From NCBI GenBank assembly GCA_004835665.1, contig RBKR01000010.1:620001-684000 (forward strand): DNA of 64,000 bases. Reading direction: 5' to 3'. The DNA comes from Phoma sp. XZ068. Its lineage: Eukaryota > Ascomycota > Dothideomycetes > Pleosporales > Didymellaceae. Position numbers and translations under genes: made by a program. Positions 1 through 10,200 of this stretch are shown one piece after another (position 1 is the stretch's first letter; each line of letters starts with the position of its first letter). The notes beneath the pieces were generated by a model. It was not told where the DNA came from. It worked only from the letters and a program-made list of their open reading frames with translations, and did not search any database.

Positions 1-2451
1 TCGTACGAAGACAGAGCGCTGTACTCGACGTGGAACATCTCGCTCGAGCACGTCAAGCAGCAGAGCGAGCTGGCAACAAAGCTTCTGCAGCTGTGGGCGT
101 ACTTTGACAACCAAGACGTGTGGCTGGAGCTTCTGCAGGAGTGCCGGGCGGATGGTCCAGCGTGGTTCTCGGAGCTGGCAGAGGACCAGCTTAGCTTTGA
201 CGAGGCGGTAAGAGTACTCTGCGACCATGCGCTTGTCGAGGCAGGTGCAGCGTTTGGGGGTGATGGCAAGGAGTCACGTGGATATGGCATGCACAGCTGC
301 GTGCACGCGTGGACGATACATGTGGTGAACGAGGGATGGGACGACGGCATGGCCAGACTTGCGCTGAGGTGTGTAGGCTCGCACGTACCCAGAACAGATG
401 AGGTACAGTGCTGGATCACGCAACAGCGGCTGCTTCGGCACGCGAGCCGGTCTCGAGGCTACATAGATGGCATGTTGGCTGGGCAAGAGGACAACAGAAC
501 TACAGTTGATGCAGTGCACAATCTAGGCCGTCTCTACGCACGTCAGGGCAAGCTAGACGAAGCTGAGGAGATGTACGGGCGAGCGCTGGAAGGAAGAGAG
601 AAAGCACTTGGGCGCCATCACACGTCGACGCTCAACACGGTCAACAACCTGGGCAACCTCTACGCGGATCAGGGCAAGCTAGATGAGGCAGAGGAGATGT
701 ACGGGCGAGCGCTGGAAGGATACGAGAAGGCACTTGGGCGCCATCACACGTCGACGCTTGATACGGTCAACAACCTGGGCAACCTCTACGCGGATCAGGA
801 CAAGCTAGACGAGGCTGAGGAGATGTACCGGCGGGCGCTGGAAGGATACGAGAAGGCACTTGGGCGCGACCACACGCCGACGCTGATGACGTTCAATAAC
901 CTGGGCCTTCTCTACGCAGCTCAGGGCAGGCTAGACGAAGCTGAGGAGATGTACGGGCGGGCGCTGGAAGGAATGGAGAAGGCACTTGGGCGCCATCACA
1001 CGTCGACGCTTCGCACGGTCAACAACCTGGGCCTTCTCTACGCAGCTCAGGGCAGGCTAGACGAAGCTGAGGAGATGTACGGGCGGGCGCTGGAAGGAAT
1101 GGAGAAGGCACTTGGGCGCCATCACACGTCGACGCTTCGCACGGTCAACAATCTAGGCAACCTCTACGCGGATCAGGGCAAGCTAGATGAGGCAGAGGAG
1201 ATGTACGGGCGAGCGCTGGAAGGATACGAGAAGGCACTTGGGCGCCATCACACGTCGACGCTTGATACGGTCAACAACCTGGGCAACCTCTACTGGAATC
1301 AGGGCAAGCTAGACGAGGCTGAGGAGATGTACGGGCGGGCGCTGGAAGGATACGAGAAGGCACTTGGGCGCCATCACACGTCGACGCTGATGACGTTCAA
1401 TAACCTGGGCCTTCTCTACGCAGCTCAGGGCAGGCTAGACGAAGCTGAGGAGATGTACGGGCGGGCGCTGGAAGGAATGGAGAAGGCACTTGGGCGCCAT
1501 CACACGTCGACGCTCAACACGGTCAACAACCTGGGCAACCTCTACTGGAATCAGGGCAAGCTAGAAGAGGCAGAGGAGATGTACGGGCGAGCGCTGGAAG
1601 GATACGAGAAGGCACTTGGGCGCCATCACACGTCGACGCTTCGCACGGTCAACAACCTGGGCAACCTCTACGCGGATCAGGGCAAGCTAGATGAGGCAGA
1701 GGAGATGTACGGGCGAGCGCTGGAAGGGTACGAGAAGGCACTTGGGCGCGATCACACGTCGACGCTTGATACGGTCAACAACCTGGGCCTTCTCTACGCA
1801 ACTCAGGGTAGGCTAGACGAAGCTGAGGAGATGTACGGGCGGGCGCTGGAAGGAATGGAGAAGGCACTTGGGCGCCATCACACGTCGACGCTTCGCACGG
1901 TCAACAACCTGGGCCTTCTCTACGCAACTCAGGGTAGGCTGGACGAGGCTGAGGAGATGTACGGGCGGGCGCTGGAAGGATACGAGAAGGCACTTGGGCG
2001 CGACCACACGTCGACGCTGATGACGGTCAACAACCTAGGCAATCTCTACGCAACTCTGGGTAGGCTAGACGAGGCTGAGGAGATGTACGGGCGGGCGCTG
2101 GAAGGGTACGAGAAGGCACTTGGGCGCCATCACACGTCGACGTTCGACATGGTCAACAACCTTGGCAACCTCTACGCAACTTTGGGTAGGCTAGACGAGG
2201 CTGAGGAGATGTACCGGCGGGCGCTGGAAGGATATGAGAAGGCACTTGGGCGCGATCACACGTCGACGCTTCGCACGGTCAACAACCTGGGCAACCTCTA
2301 CGTAGATCAGGGCAGGCTAGACGAAGCTGAGGAGATGTACCGGCGGGCGCTGGAAGGGTTTGAGAATCGCTTTGGCTCCGATCATCCTCATTGTCACGGT
2401 CTTCGTCGCGCTCTTGCCACGCTCAGGGATCGCGTTGAAATTAGTAGATAG
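1..2451 (+). CDS. NB-ARC/TPR (NLR-like STAND) protein, 5' end outside the window
   Basis: The frame is open from base 1, so the gene starts upstream; 816 residues are visible. The first ~160 residues resemble the region after the NB-ARC ATPase in fungal HET/NACHT-NB-ARC-TPR proteins (motifs SLEHVKQQSELATKLLQLWA and WLELL). Fifteen tandem 42-residue TPRs of the kinesin-light-chain type follow (residues 170-799, core NNLGNLYxxQGxLDEAEEMY), then a short tail. Such STAND proteins act in the cytoplasm as nucleotide-driven switches in self/non-self recognition, with the repeats as the likely ligand-binding part. That role is inferred from the family; the effector and nucleotide-binding regions lie outside the window. 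The reading frame has no lesion here. Confidence 0.85.
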   Translation, partial: SYEDRALYSTWNISLEHVKQQSELATKLLQLWAYFDNQDVWLELLQECRADGPAWFSELAEDQLSFDEAVRVLCDHALVEAGAAFGGDGKESRGYGMHSCVHAWTIHVVNEGWDDGMARLALRCVGSHVPRTDEVQCWITQQRLLRHASRSRGYIDGMLAGQEDNRTTVDAVHNLGRLYARQGKLDEAEEMYGRALEGREKALGRHHTSTLNTVNNLGNLYADQGKLDEAEEMYGRALEGYEKALGRHHTSTLDTVNNLGNLYADQDKLDEAEEMYRRALEGYEKALGRDHTPTLMTFNNLGLLYAAQGRLDEAEEMYGRALEGMEKALGRHHTSTLRTVNNLGLLYAAQGRLDEAEEMYGRALEGMEKALGRHHTSTLRTVNNLGNLYADQGKLDEAEEMYGRALEGYEKALGRHHTSTLDTVNNLGNLYWNQGKLDEAEEMYGRALEGYEKALGRHHTSTLMTFNNLGLLYAAQGRLDEAEEMYGRALEGMEKALGRHHTSTLNTVNNLGNLYWNQGKLEEAEEMYGRALEGYEKALGRHHTSTLRTVNNLGNLYADQGKLDEAEEMYGRALEGYEKALGRDHTSTLDTVNNLGLLYATQGRLDEAEEMYGRALEGMEKALGRHHTSTLRTVNNLGLLYATQGRLDEAEEMYGRALEGYEKALGRDHTSTLMTVNNLGNLYATLGRLDEAEEMYGRALEGYEKALGRHHTSTFDMVNNLGNLYATLGRLDEAEEMYRRALEGYEKALGRDHTSTLRTVNNLGNLYVDQGRLDEAEEMYRRALEGFENRFGSDHPHCHGLRRALATLRDRVEISR
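508..2397 (+). repeat. 15 x 126-bp tandem TPR array
   Basis: Exactly fifteen 126-bp units (1,890 bp) with no length variation. Differences between units fall mostly at repeat positions 1, 3, 8, 11-13, 15, 24, 30 and 37, while the rest is almost invariant in DNA as well as protein. This suggests recent duplication or concerted evolution. The last unit is the most diverged. Confidence 0.95.
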
Positions 2452-2704
2452 TTGGTGGAATTCGATGTTCTCCACTACTACTACTGGGCTAATGCTTGTC
2501 GGAACTTTGTTCAAACTTCCCGATTCCTACCGTATCCGTGCTGACAACTTTTGTCAAATTTCGAAAAACGGCCGTGCATGCGCCCACATCACGACCTTCG
2601 CGATGACGAGCACTCCTTACCCATCTCTTCCTTCCAGCAGCTCTCTGTCTGTTTTTCGTGATCTCACTCCATTCGCTTGCTTGCTGTGTTTTGTTTCTAT
2701 CATT

Positions 2705-3854
2705 ATGGATCGTGACTCCATGTCGACTCTTTTGGCGCGCTGCGATCTGTACGTGGACATCGAGAGTCGAGCCCTCATCTGTCGCAAGTATGCTGTCGCC
2801 ACTGCAAACTCACATGTCACAACCCACCCCGACAGGACGCACGGCGTTTCCAATGCATTGCGAAAGGGCCTCACGCGACATCTGCGACAGCATTCGTCCA
2901 GTTCAAAGACCCAAGCAGTATCCCTATCCGTCCGCACAGATCTGCACCACATCCAGAGCTTCACATGTGTGAAGGCTTTGCTTCCGCTATTGCGAAATAT
3001 ATACTACTAGCTTCAAACGATTGACTAGCCATCTCAGTGAACTCCATCTACGCGAACGAGCTTCCAAATCGAGGACCGACGACCTGTATGACGACGTCTT
3101 CCTCCAGACATGGGGTGACGGCCCGACGCGCAGTTACTGGACGGTGTTAGTGAACGGAAGCACGTTGCGCCAGATGAAGCTGCCGTGCGCCGACGAGTGC
3201 GAGCGCGAGCAGGCTCGTCGCGAGGAGCAACAGCGCACCGCGCTGATTGATGCAGGAACGCAGACGCTGCAGTACACCGGCCCGTAGATGGAGCGCACCC
3301 GCTGGCCCATCACTTACCAGGACGTTCGCCGTGATGTACTGCTCGGTCTGGCTGACGTACCCGTGGCTTATGAGGCAGTCGACTTGGACCATCAGTCAGT
3401 CAGCGCATGGAATGAACATCACAAGCCCTTCCAAGGACGAGCAGAAGATATGGCATTTGACACAAGCTGTGTGCTTGACCGATGTGAGGAGACCATACGC
3501 CGCACCGGTCGTCCGCTCTTGTGCCGGCTGATCACCACGCGGCCATCGCCCTGCTTTCCAAAGCCCTTGAAGTTTCTTGGTCGCGAGCAAACCAGGAAGT
3601 CTTATCGCCGGTGGCTGAAGGGTTTTCTTGCATTTGTGTTCCGTGCATGGCGCATGGAGCCAGACAAGCGTTCATCCCTAACTGGGATTCGATTCAGTCA
3701 AAAGCAATGGGCTCGCTTGCAGTTAGTCTGGGAGCATCGTCCGTGGAATCGTCATCGGTCCTGCGCGGTAGCACGGTCTCATGTGATGACGTCGATATGC
3801 GTCACCGACAAAACTAATCCAGGCCCTTCAATGCATCCTTACCTGAGAAGTTGA
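2705..3854 (+). pseudogene. OrsD-like (DUF3505-type) C2H2 zinc-finger protein, broken
   Basis: Reading from the ATG at 2705 gives CDLYVDIESRALICRK and RKGLTRHLRQ, the N-terminal zinc-binding region typical of fungal OrsD/DUF3505-like proteins. The protein then moves through all three frames: frame 2 to about 2900, frame 1 to about 2975, then frame 3 with SFKRLTSHLSELH, a second C2H2-like unit. An in-frame TAG at 3285-3287 is followed in the same frame by a conserved C-terminal part (MERTRWPITYQDVRRDVL, then RKSYRRWLKGFLAFVFRAWR) to 3854. Two frameshifts and a stop make it non-functional. The molecular function of the family is not established. A second relic with a related leader lies at 23869-24215 on the minus strand. 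Confidence 0.65.
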
Positions 3855-4183
3855 GAGCACTTTCTGCTTCCAAAAATTTGCTGCGAGTATCTGTCTCCGG
3901 TAAAACAACGAGGATTGTCTGTTTGTGATCAAGGTCAAACCAAACTGAACGCTGGCTTTCGCCCAGGGCTGTGTATCCTCCCTTGGAGATCGCACGGTAT
4001 CTCATCTATATCCAAATAAGTACAGGTAATATTAGAACACCTCAACAATCAAAACGAGATTAAAAGCGGAAGATGCTAACGGCTTATGAACACCGATTTC
4101 GTGCGCGGATCGTACTTAGTGTCGCGTGCAGCCATCATCGTCGCCTCTACTTCCTAATGAGTTAACTACGACAATACTTCAAT
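3855..4183. other. Spacer without recognisable gene
   Basis: AT-richer sequence with only short ORFs. A 63-codon minus-strand ORF (3814-4005) overlaps the end of the OrsD-like relic and has no motif I recognise. Confidence 0.4.
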
Positions 4184-4711
4184 TTACATTATCAAGCTCC
4201 GTCCATTGTCGGCTAAGCAGCACCACGCGGCTGATCCAAGATGCCATGCGCGACGGCCGCGTACTTGGAAACCCGTGTCAGCAACTGAACTAGTCGTTGA
4301 ACCACTGATGTGGTTAGGCAAGGACGATGCCACATTCTGCAGGTGATCCGAGTTGGGCTGCTTGCTGGTGTTAACCGCAGGTCCCATCTGCTTCGCCGTT
4401 TCCCCAGCGCTGTTCGACATGTTGGACACTCTGTTCGCTGCTTCACCAGTGACGGATTGGTTTCTGTCGGAGTTCCCTTCGATGTCGTTGGATGGGGTTG
4501 TGCTGATGTATCTCTTTGCGTCGGCAAAGGCCGAACTCACAATGCCTAGAGTATCGTTGTTAGCGTTCATGCCGCTCTGCGGCAGCTCCCTGACATTCTC
4601 AGCGGCGGCTCCAGACATCTGGGAGGCGGTACTCCTAGCTTGCGCCGATAGGTGGGCAACCGTCCGTTTTCCCTTGGAAGACAGCTCGGCGGCCTTTACC
4701 ATTTTCTGCAA
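4184..4711 (-). CDS. Hypothetical Ala/Ser/Asn-rich protein (LEA-like composition), possibly degenerate
   Basis: A 175-codon frame without a recognised domain. Residues 1-110 are rich in Ala, Ser, Asn and Lys with heptad-like spacing (for example AANRVSNMSNSAGETAKQMG), a composition seen in LEA-like stress proteins. Just upstream another frame encodes a similar stretch (MHVQELANAAAEKGK, near 4735-4780), so the true N-terminus may be fused by an indel or intron near 4715. The last ~25 residues look like read-through of non-coding sequence. It could be a decayed stress-response gene. No function is assigned. Confidence 0.3.
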   Translation of the reverse strand: MQKMVKAAELSSKGKRTVAHLSAQARSTASQMSGAAAENVRELPQSGMNANNDTLGIVSSAFADAKRYISTTPSNDIEGNSDRNQSVTGEAANRVSNMSNSAGETAKQMGPAVNTSKQPNSDHLQNVASSLPNHISGSTTSSVADTGFQVRGRRAWHLGSAAWCCLADNGRSLIM

Positions 4712-4879
4712 GGAAATTTGCCTTTCTCCGCAGCTGCGTTGGCCAGTTCTTGAACATGCATACTTGCATCACGGACTGCCCCACGACCCGGTGTGAAAAA
4801 AACAAAGGGGGAGCGACGAAGATCGAGGTTAGGCTCATCACTGTCAACCAAAACGGAGGTAAGATTTCGGTCAGTCAAT

Positions 4880-6154
4880 ATAAGGCGGTGAATCCGAGAA
4901 AAGCCTGCTAATTCGTCAGTCCAGGGCTCATATCCGGGGCGATCGATCCGTTTGCAGCAAGAGAGACAGGGGAGAGAGACCGCTTACAGCGAAGGTTTTG
5001 TCCAGGTCTTGGCCGAAGACAATTCTCTGAGCTTGAACTACGGCGTACTGTATGAAATCATGGATGTACTTCAGCGTGGCGTTCAGAGTCGACTCTGGGA
5101 GCTTCTTTTACTCCTTAGGTTGTAGCCATGCGGATAAGGAGTTGGCACTAAATGCTCGACTGGCAAATTCCGTAACAGACACCACTGACAGGTCGGAATT
5201 TGGTATGTGATTATTGCAAGTGTCCTGTAGAGTGGAGATTGCATACCTCCAAGAGTGGTCACCCGGCCTTCAGTGCCAGTTGAGTGAGAGGCAGGTAATG
5301 CGCCCCAAGCAATATGCCTAGTGCACCTATATATAGACCCAACGTGCGGATCGGGTCCTTCCAGTACAAGGACATGTTAGCAACTGGCTATGCAACAAAG
5401 GAATCAAGTAGAAGACTGGCATTAATGTACTCATAGAGGCTGTCTGAATGAGCTGCAGTAGTATCAGTGTCAGTACAGCCCCCTGTTTTCTTCTCGGTCT
5501 TGCTTGGCATATGATTTGTACCTATAATCCGCCCGAACAGTCAAGGGTGTTCTGGTTCCGGATGTGTCCTTTCGTATAGCACATGCTGAATTGACGATAC
5601 GACTGGAGAAAATAACATAACGTGAGCGTTCAAGCATGGCAATCTCTAGTAAATGCCTGCAGACTTACTCTGTGCAGTTTCCTGATTGGCAAGCTAAACA
5701 CCATCGCAACGAAAGCAGGTCCACCCATGATAATGGTGTGGATGAGTGGATATTGTCCGTATTGAAGGACGAGGATAGGCCTTCTGGTATACTGACTGCA
5801 AATGCATTATACGGTGATGACAAGTAGTGAAGGAACTATAACGATCAACTTTTGTGACATTGATGTTACGAGCTGGCAAGGACGCAAACTATCTATTTTA
5901 ATCAGCTAAATGTCTTAGTTGCGTTGGTTAACTGCGGTTTGCTCCCTAAGCAAATGTAAATCGTTTTTTGGGTTAAATTGAGTTGAACGGCCACTGGGCT
6001 GAAATATGTTAAGCTTTAAGCCACCCCAGCATTTCAGCAGCCTTATCTGTAACCCGCATAGCTACCCATGATATTGCGTCCGCCTTACTACCACTTATTG
6101 ACGCGGTTCAGATTATCATCACTGTTCTCAACACCAGAAACGAGTCTGTGCGTT
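4880..6154. other. Gene-poor spacer
   Basis: About 1.3 kb with no ORF showing a recognisable domain. The two ~60-codon ORFs at 5636-5879 lie on opposite strands over each other and look like chance. Confidence 0.4.
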
Positions 6155-6202
6155 CGTAACGCGCATGCATCGTAACGCACATGCATCATAACGCGCATTC
6201 CG
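6155..6202 (+). repeat. Three tandem 16-bp units upstream of the Pogo transposase
   Basis: Units at 6155-6170 (cgtaacgcgcatgcat), 6171-6186 (one difference) and 6187-6202 (more diverged). They end 46 bp before the transposase ATG and may be subterminal repeats of that element. I found no matching inverted copy on the 3' side. Confidence 0.6.
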
Positions 6203-6247
6203 ACACCTCACCATTCCAACTTGCACCCCCAATATCTCAACGCCACG

Positions 6248-7366
6248 ATGTCGCTAGAGGAAGCTGTAACAGAGAAACGTGCAGCTAATACAGATAAACC
6301 TATTCAGTATACTCACTTGGCCGAAAAACATGATGTTGTGCGCTCAACTTTGACGCGCCGAGAGCAGGGCTTGAGCGTGTCGCGTGAAGAGAAGGCTATT
6401 GCGCAACGATTGCTCACACCTACACAAGAATCAGAGCTTGTGGAGTATATAGAAGGGCTTACTGAGCGTCACTTGCCACCTACAAGGACAATGATCAAAA
6501 ATTTTGCGTCTGAGATAGCTGGAAGAGAGCCGTCAGATAGCTGGGTTACCGACTTCCTGCACCGTAACCAAGACCACCTCATCTCTCAATGGGCCACAGC
6601 CATGGACTCCGATCGCCACAAGGCCGACAGCTGGCAAAAGTACAAGCAGTACTTTGACCTTATGCACCGCAAGATAACGCAATACTCTATTGTTGCAGAG
6701 AACACACACAATATGGATGAAAAAGGCTTCGCTATCGGGAAGATCTCTAAGTCATCTTCTCCAAGCCTCTATACAAGCAAAAGCACACTCGGCAAGCTAC
6801 TCAGGATGGCAATCGTGATTGGATTACACTCCTCTCATGCATCTGTGGCGATGGGAGCTGGCTCCCGCCAGGTCTTATTTACTCGGCGGAGACCCAGAAC
6901 ATTCAATCAACCTGGGTGGGTGATGTGGATAAGGATGATCACTCGGTATTCACTGCTGTTTCTCCTTCTGGCTGGACAAACGATGACGCAGCGCTCAGTT
7001 GGCTTGAGCAGATCTTTACTCGCTTCACTAAGCGCAAGTGCAGGAGAAGGTACCGTCTACTCATTGTTGACGGCCATGGCAGTCATCTAACGATGCGATT
7101 TGTCTCCTTCTGCGATCGCAACAAGATCATGATAGCTGTGTACCCGCCACACAGTACTCATAAGTTGCAGCCGTTAGATGTAGTTTGCTTTAGTCCTTTG
7201 GCTGGAAACTACAGCAAAGCGCTCACAGATCACCTTCACAACAGCCAGGGCTTAGTGCCAATAAAGAAGGGTGACTTCTTCCGCCTTTTCTGGGCTGCTT
7301 GGGTACAGACCTTCACCGAAAAGCTCATACTCAGCGCCTTCAAGAGCACTGGTCTGATACCTGTCC
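6248..7366 (+). pseudogene. Pogo/Fot1-type (Tc1-mariner) DDE transposase, frameshifted
   Basis: The ATG at 6248 opens a protein with an N-terminal psq-like helix-turn-helix (MSLEEAVTEKRAAN), a CENP-B-type HTH (about residues 60-120) and the start of the DDE domain (NMDEKGFAIG, first Asp). One indel between about 6760 and 6787 moves the rest to another frame, where DGNRDWITLLSCICGDGSWL, VDGHGSH (second Asp) and HKLQPLD (third Asp) follow. Homology ends near FKSTGLIPV at about 7366, so the coiled-coil C-terminus is missing. The enzyme would have cut and pasted a TA-flanked element; this copy is dead. Further Pogo relics lie at 20955-21480 and 44002-44530. Confidence 0.8.
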
Positions 7367-7375
7367 TCGCAATCA

Positions 7376-7650
7376 ACTTGTCCCTCGAAGCTGATCTCGT
7401 CGTCCTCGGTCGCGGCCGCAGCTATCGGGTATTCGACCGGCGTGGTCCGGTTAATGCTATGCCAGTCAAGCACCCAGCTGGGCATCCTGGCTTCGTGCTG
7501 CGGGTCCCCATCCCACTGCTCTAAGGAAGGGTCGTCCTCGTGGTCGACGAGGCTGACGATGGATAGATTATTCGTCTTCCGGATGAAGTTGACGGCCAGT
7601 CTCGTGTTGATGACCCCGCGCGTACGTGTAGTCAGGGTGGATTACAAGCT
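7376..7650 (-). pseudogene. HET (het-6-like) incompatibility protein fragment
   Basis: The minus strand directly after the transposase encodes VINTRLAVNFIRKTNNLSIV, a short acidic stretch, then MPSWVLDWHS. This is the arrangement of the region after the HET domain in het-6-like proteins, where P-S-W-V-x-D-W is a hallmark. Only about 90 residues are readable, there is no start, and the frame runs into antisense transposase sequence at about 7375. It is therefore a fragment joined to the transposon end, possibly by insertion of the element into a HET gene. Confidence 0.45.
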
Positions 7651-7861
7651 CGCCGCCGAGGACGGCCATCGGGTGGACAATTCTCGCCAGCCAATCCTCG
7701 GTAGCCGGGCAGCTCGGATCTCAAACTGGACAGCTCCGCAGCAGGAACCAGAACATGGCACACAGAAAGATCAGGCATAGCCAAATGCCCTGCTTGAAGC
7801 TAAGCTAATAAGGTAAGGGCCATGCTAAGCTGACCCGACCGGGTGGCCAAGACTTTAATGC

Positions 7862-8293
7862 ATGGCTGGAAACACTCGAGCCCAAAAGCATGTTGCTGAG
7901 TTCATCTTCTCTCTTGGTTTCTTCCCACTCACCAAGATGCTTCTGGAGAACTCTAAAGTGGCGGGAGGCAACGCATTCGACACTAACCCAGATGATGGAC
8001 CGCTCTTCATTATCCTTCTCGACCTTACATGGGACTCCACAGATGACGATGAGCGCATATATCGAGGCGTCGAAGAACTAATTTACTGGCGAGATTCAAG
8101 CAGAGAGCAAGTGACAAGGGTCAGCTTCACCGGTACCTGTTTACGAACTATGCATACCACAAGGAAGATTTGTTCAAAGGGTATAGCCAAGAGATCCTGG
8201 AGGTGATGAAGGGGGTTGCGAAAGAAGGATGATCCAAAGGGCATCTTCCAGAAGGGCGTTCCTGGCGGGTTCAAGTTGTCCCAAAGTGGATGA
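7862..8293 (+). pseudogene. C-terminal fragment of a berberine-type FAD-linked oxidoreductase
   Basis: The frame from 7862 encodes FDTNPDDGPLFIILLDLTWD, part of the substrate domain of BBE-like flavin oxidases. After about 8105 the homology moves to another frame (LHRYLFTNYAYHKEDLFKGY), and after about 8205 to a third (DDPKGIFQKGVPGGFKLSQS, stop at 8291). That order matches the C-terminus of fungal BBE-like proteins. Two frameshifts and the absent FAD-binding N-terminal half show a relic. Such enzymes oxidise small molecules, often in secondary metabolism, and are usually secreted. No partner genes of a metabolic cluster are seen nearby. Confidence 0.6.
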
Positions 8294-9037
8294 GCCAAAT
8301 TTGCTCTTAGCGGCTCACTTCCAAAGACTCTTTTGATACTCTAAGCCTGGAAAGTGCAATTTGCGGACTATGCGAAATTAAGCTGACAAATATTTTGGTA
8401 TCTAATGCGTTGTCTCCGTTGCCGTACCTACCCAGGAGCCAGTCGGGCTTTTGCTAACCATATGCGACCTTTGTACCTTGGCACGGACTCTGATAAAGAT
8501 ATTTATACAGCCGCAGTCTACCAATACGTACTAAGAATAACATCAGGTACCCACCCCTCGTATTATTTTACCCCTGGACCCCAGGTTTTTCCCAGGATCG
8601 ACAAAATCAGACCGTATCTCTCTCCGCCGGAAATTAATTCCGCCAATGTGACTAACGAGCCAACGAATGACCCTCAAAGCCACAAGATCATGCGCCTTAC
8701 ATAAACCTACCCCTGCGCCACATTCCGTGCAGCTAAAACCGCGAAACTTCGTGTCATCAGGCGGCTAGTACGTACATGGAAATTTTGTAGGGGGCCGAAC
8801 GGCTCGGCGATATCGAACTGGGTTATGCTTTAATTTCATTGCAGAGAAGCCGCACCAAGCAGTCTTAGAGTCACGGTGATGGACACCGAACTTGGTCATG
8901 AGAGCCGTTTGGTTAGATACGTTCGGGGATGATGTTCATGAAGGGACCAGAATACGATATACGACTGCGCCAATACAACAAGATAGACAAGAGTTTTTTA
9001 GGTTAGTATCACAGCCTCGAGGAAGGGAAGAATAATT
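8294..9037. other. Spacer upstream of the defensin-like gene
   Basis: No protein homology seen. One ORF (8405-8704, plus) lacks motifs and has unbiased codons. The region probably holds the distal promoter of the gene at 9231. Confidence 0.35.
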
Positions 9038-9073
9038 CGCATTCAACTTCGCATTCAACTTCGCATTCAACTT
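9038..9073 (+). repeat. Three perfect tandem 12-mers in the promoter of the defensin-like gene
   Basis: The unit cgcattcaactt is repeated three times without a change, about 25 bp upstream of the TATA box. A perfect short array at this place could be a clustered regulator-binding site or a recent slippage product. Confidence 0.8.
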
Positions 9074-9096
9074 TGCCAATCTTCTGAGGATTTGAA

Positions 9097-9103
9097 TATA
9101 AAA
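9097..9103 (+). promoter_or_regulatory. TATA box of the defensin-like gene
   Basis: TATAAAA within tttgaatataaaagac, about 130 bp before the start codon. The leader after it is rich in C, A and T, as in many strongly expressed fungal secreted-protein genes. Confidence 0.6.
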
Positions 9104-9230
9104 GACTGCCATTCTCTCTCCTCAAAGTCACCATCATCAGCAATCAGCACTTTCAATTCAATCGACTCCCAAACATCAACACCGAGTTCTTCACCACTTC
9201 ACCTATCCCACCAACTCAAGACTAATCAAT

Positions 9231-9704
9231 ATGCGCTTCACTGCAATCGCCACCACCTTCTTCCTCATCGCCGGCGCCCTTGCCGTCCCAGCTCCCGAAG
9301 CCTGGGATGTCAACGACAGCGAGGGCATTGATGTGACGGCAGACCTCGAGAAGCGCGCCCCTGCTGCTGTTGAGATCATGAAGCGCGGCCATGGATGTGG
9401 TGTCATTTCGAGTGATGATGGCATCTGCAACTTCCACGTAAGCTGCCCATTGTTTCCGCAACGTTATCCCCGGTGCCCCTGGTCACACTTTCGAGAGTTC
9501 AGAAGCAACGAATGCTAACGGAAACTTAGTGCAAGAATGAGGTTTCATACAAGTGCCCCAATGGCAAGAAGATTAAGCCGAGCTCAGGCAAGTGTGGTGG
9601 ACCTCTCCGAGCGTAAGTTGCCCAAGTATGCTGAAATGAAGAAGCGAATGGCTGAGCTTATTGTGATTAGGAGGTGCGACTGCCACTATTCCAAGGGATG
9701 CTAA
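9231..9704 (+). CDS. Secreted cysteine-rich, defensin-like (CS-alpha-beta) peptide precursor
   Basis: Three exons, 9231-9437, 9530-9612 and 9671-9704, join to a 107-residue protein. Both introns have GTAAG donors and AG acceptors; intron 1 has the branch site TGCTAAC. Residues 1-18 form a signal peptide (MRFTAIATTFFLIAGALA). A propeptide follows with dibasic KR sites at 41-42 and 51-52. The predicted mature 55-residue peptide starts GHGCG and has eight Cys at 56, 66, 70, 78, 91, 99, 101 and 107. The CxxxC (66-70) and CxC (99-101) pairs are the signature of the CS-alpha-beta fold, and the GxGC...DD...CxxHCK pattern recalls plectasin-type fungal defensins. Expected path: secretion, Kex2 cleavage and action outside the cell. 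Antimicrobial or effector activity is inference. Confidence 0.75.
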
Positions 9705-10200
9705 ATCTCCAAGGAACGTACGAGAGTTGACAGGCAGCTGGATGGACGGAGCTAGAAGGCGGTCCGTGTTAGAGAGATGGTTGGTTCGGAGAGTAGTATA
9801 AGGGGTGCTTGCTGCATTTTCACTTCTTGTTGTTATTTTATCAGATGATTTTAGGTGGAATAGAAGTCGAGTTTGACATATTTCGCCTTTGCTTTACATT
9901 TTGAATTAAGATGACATCGTCCTAGCGGTACAGCAACGGATATCCATACGCCCTCTACCTCATTTTAATGTACGCTTCCGCTAGTGCTTCATTCAAAAGC
10001 ATTAGTGACTCTCTTAGTTTCAAGCCGACTTTGCGTTGGCGTGGAAAGCCTGGTGAGAGGCTGGCGCTAGAGCCCGGTAGTGGATCGTGTGTACATGGCG
10101 GACAACAATTTCGATTGGCTTCGGTACTGTGAGGGCTTTCGCACACGGTCGTTGAATTTGGGTAGTTCTGCGGGTGGGCGTATCTTGCGGCGTGGGGGAG
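9705..10200. other. 3' flank of the defensin-like gene
   Basis: Probably the 3' UTR of the peptide gene, then unassigned sequence up to the MULE end. No ORF with recognisable domains. Confidence 0.35.

Noticed and set aside
2360..3010. 216-codon plus-strand ORF starting inside the TPR gene
   Set aside because: Its first part is the TPR gene in another frame and spacer; only the part from 2705 carries homology, annotated as the OrsD-like relic.
7442..7780. 112-codon plus-strand ORF after the Pogo relic
   Set aside because: The opposite strand carries HET-like motifs, so the plus frame is a shadow.
9038..9073. CRISPR-like short repeats
   Set aside because: Three direct 12-mers with no spacers in a eukaryotic promoter; not a CRISPR array.
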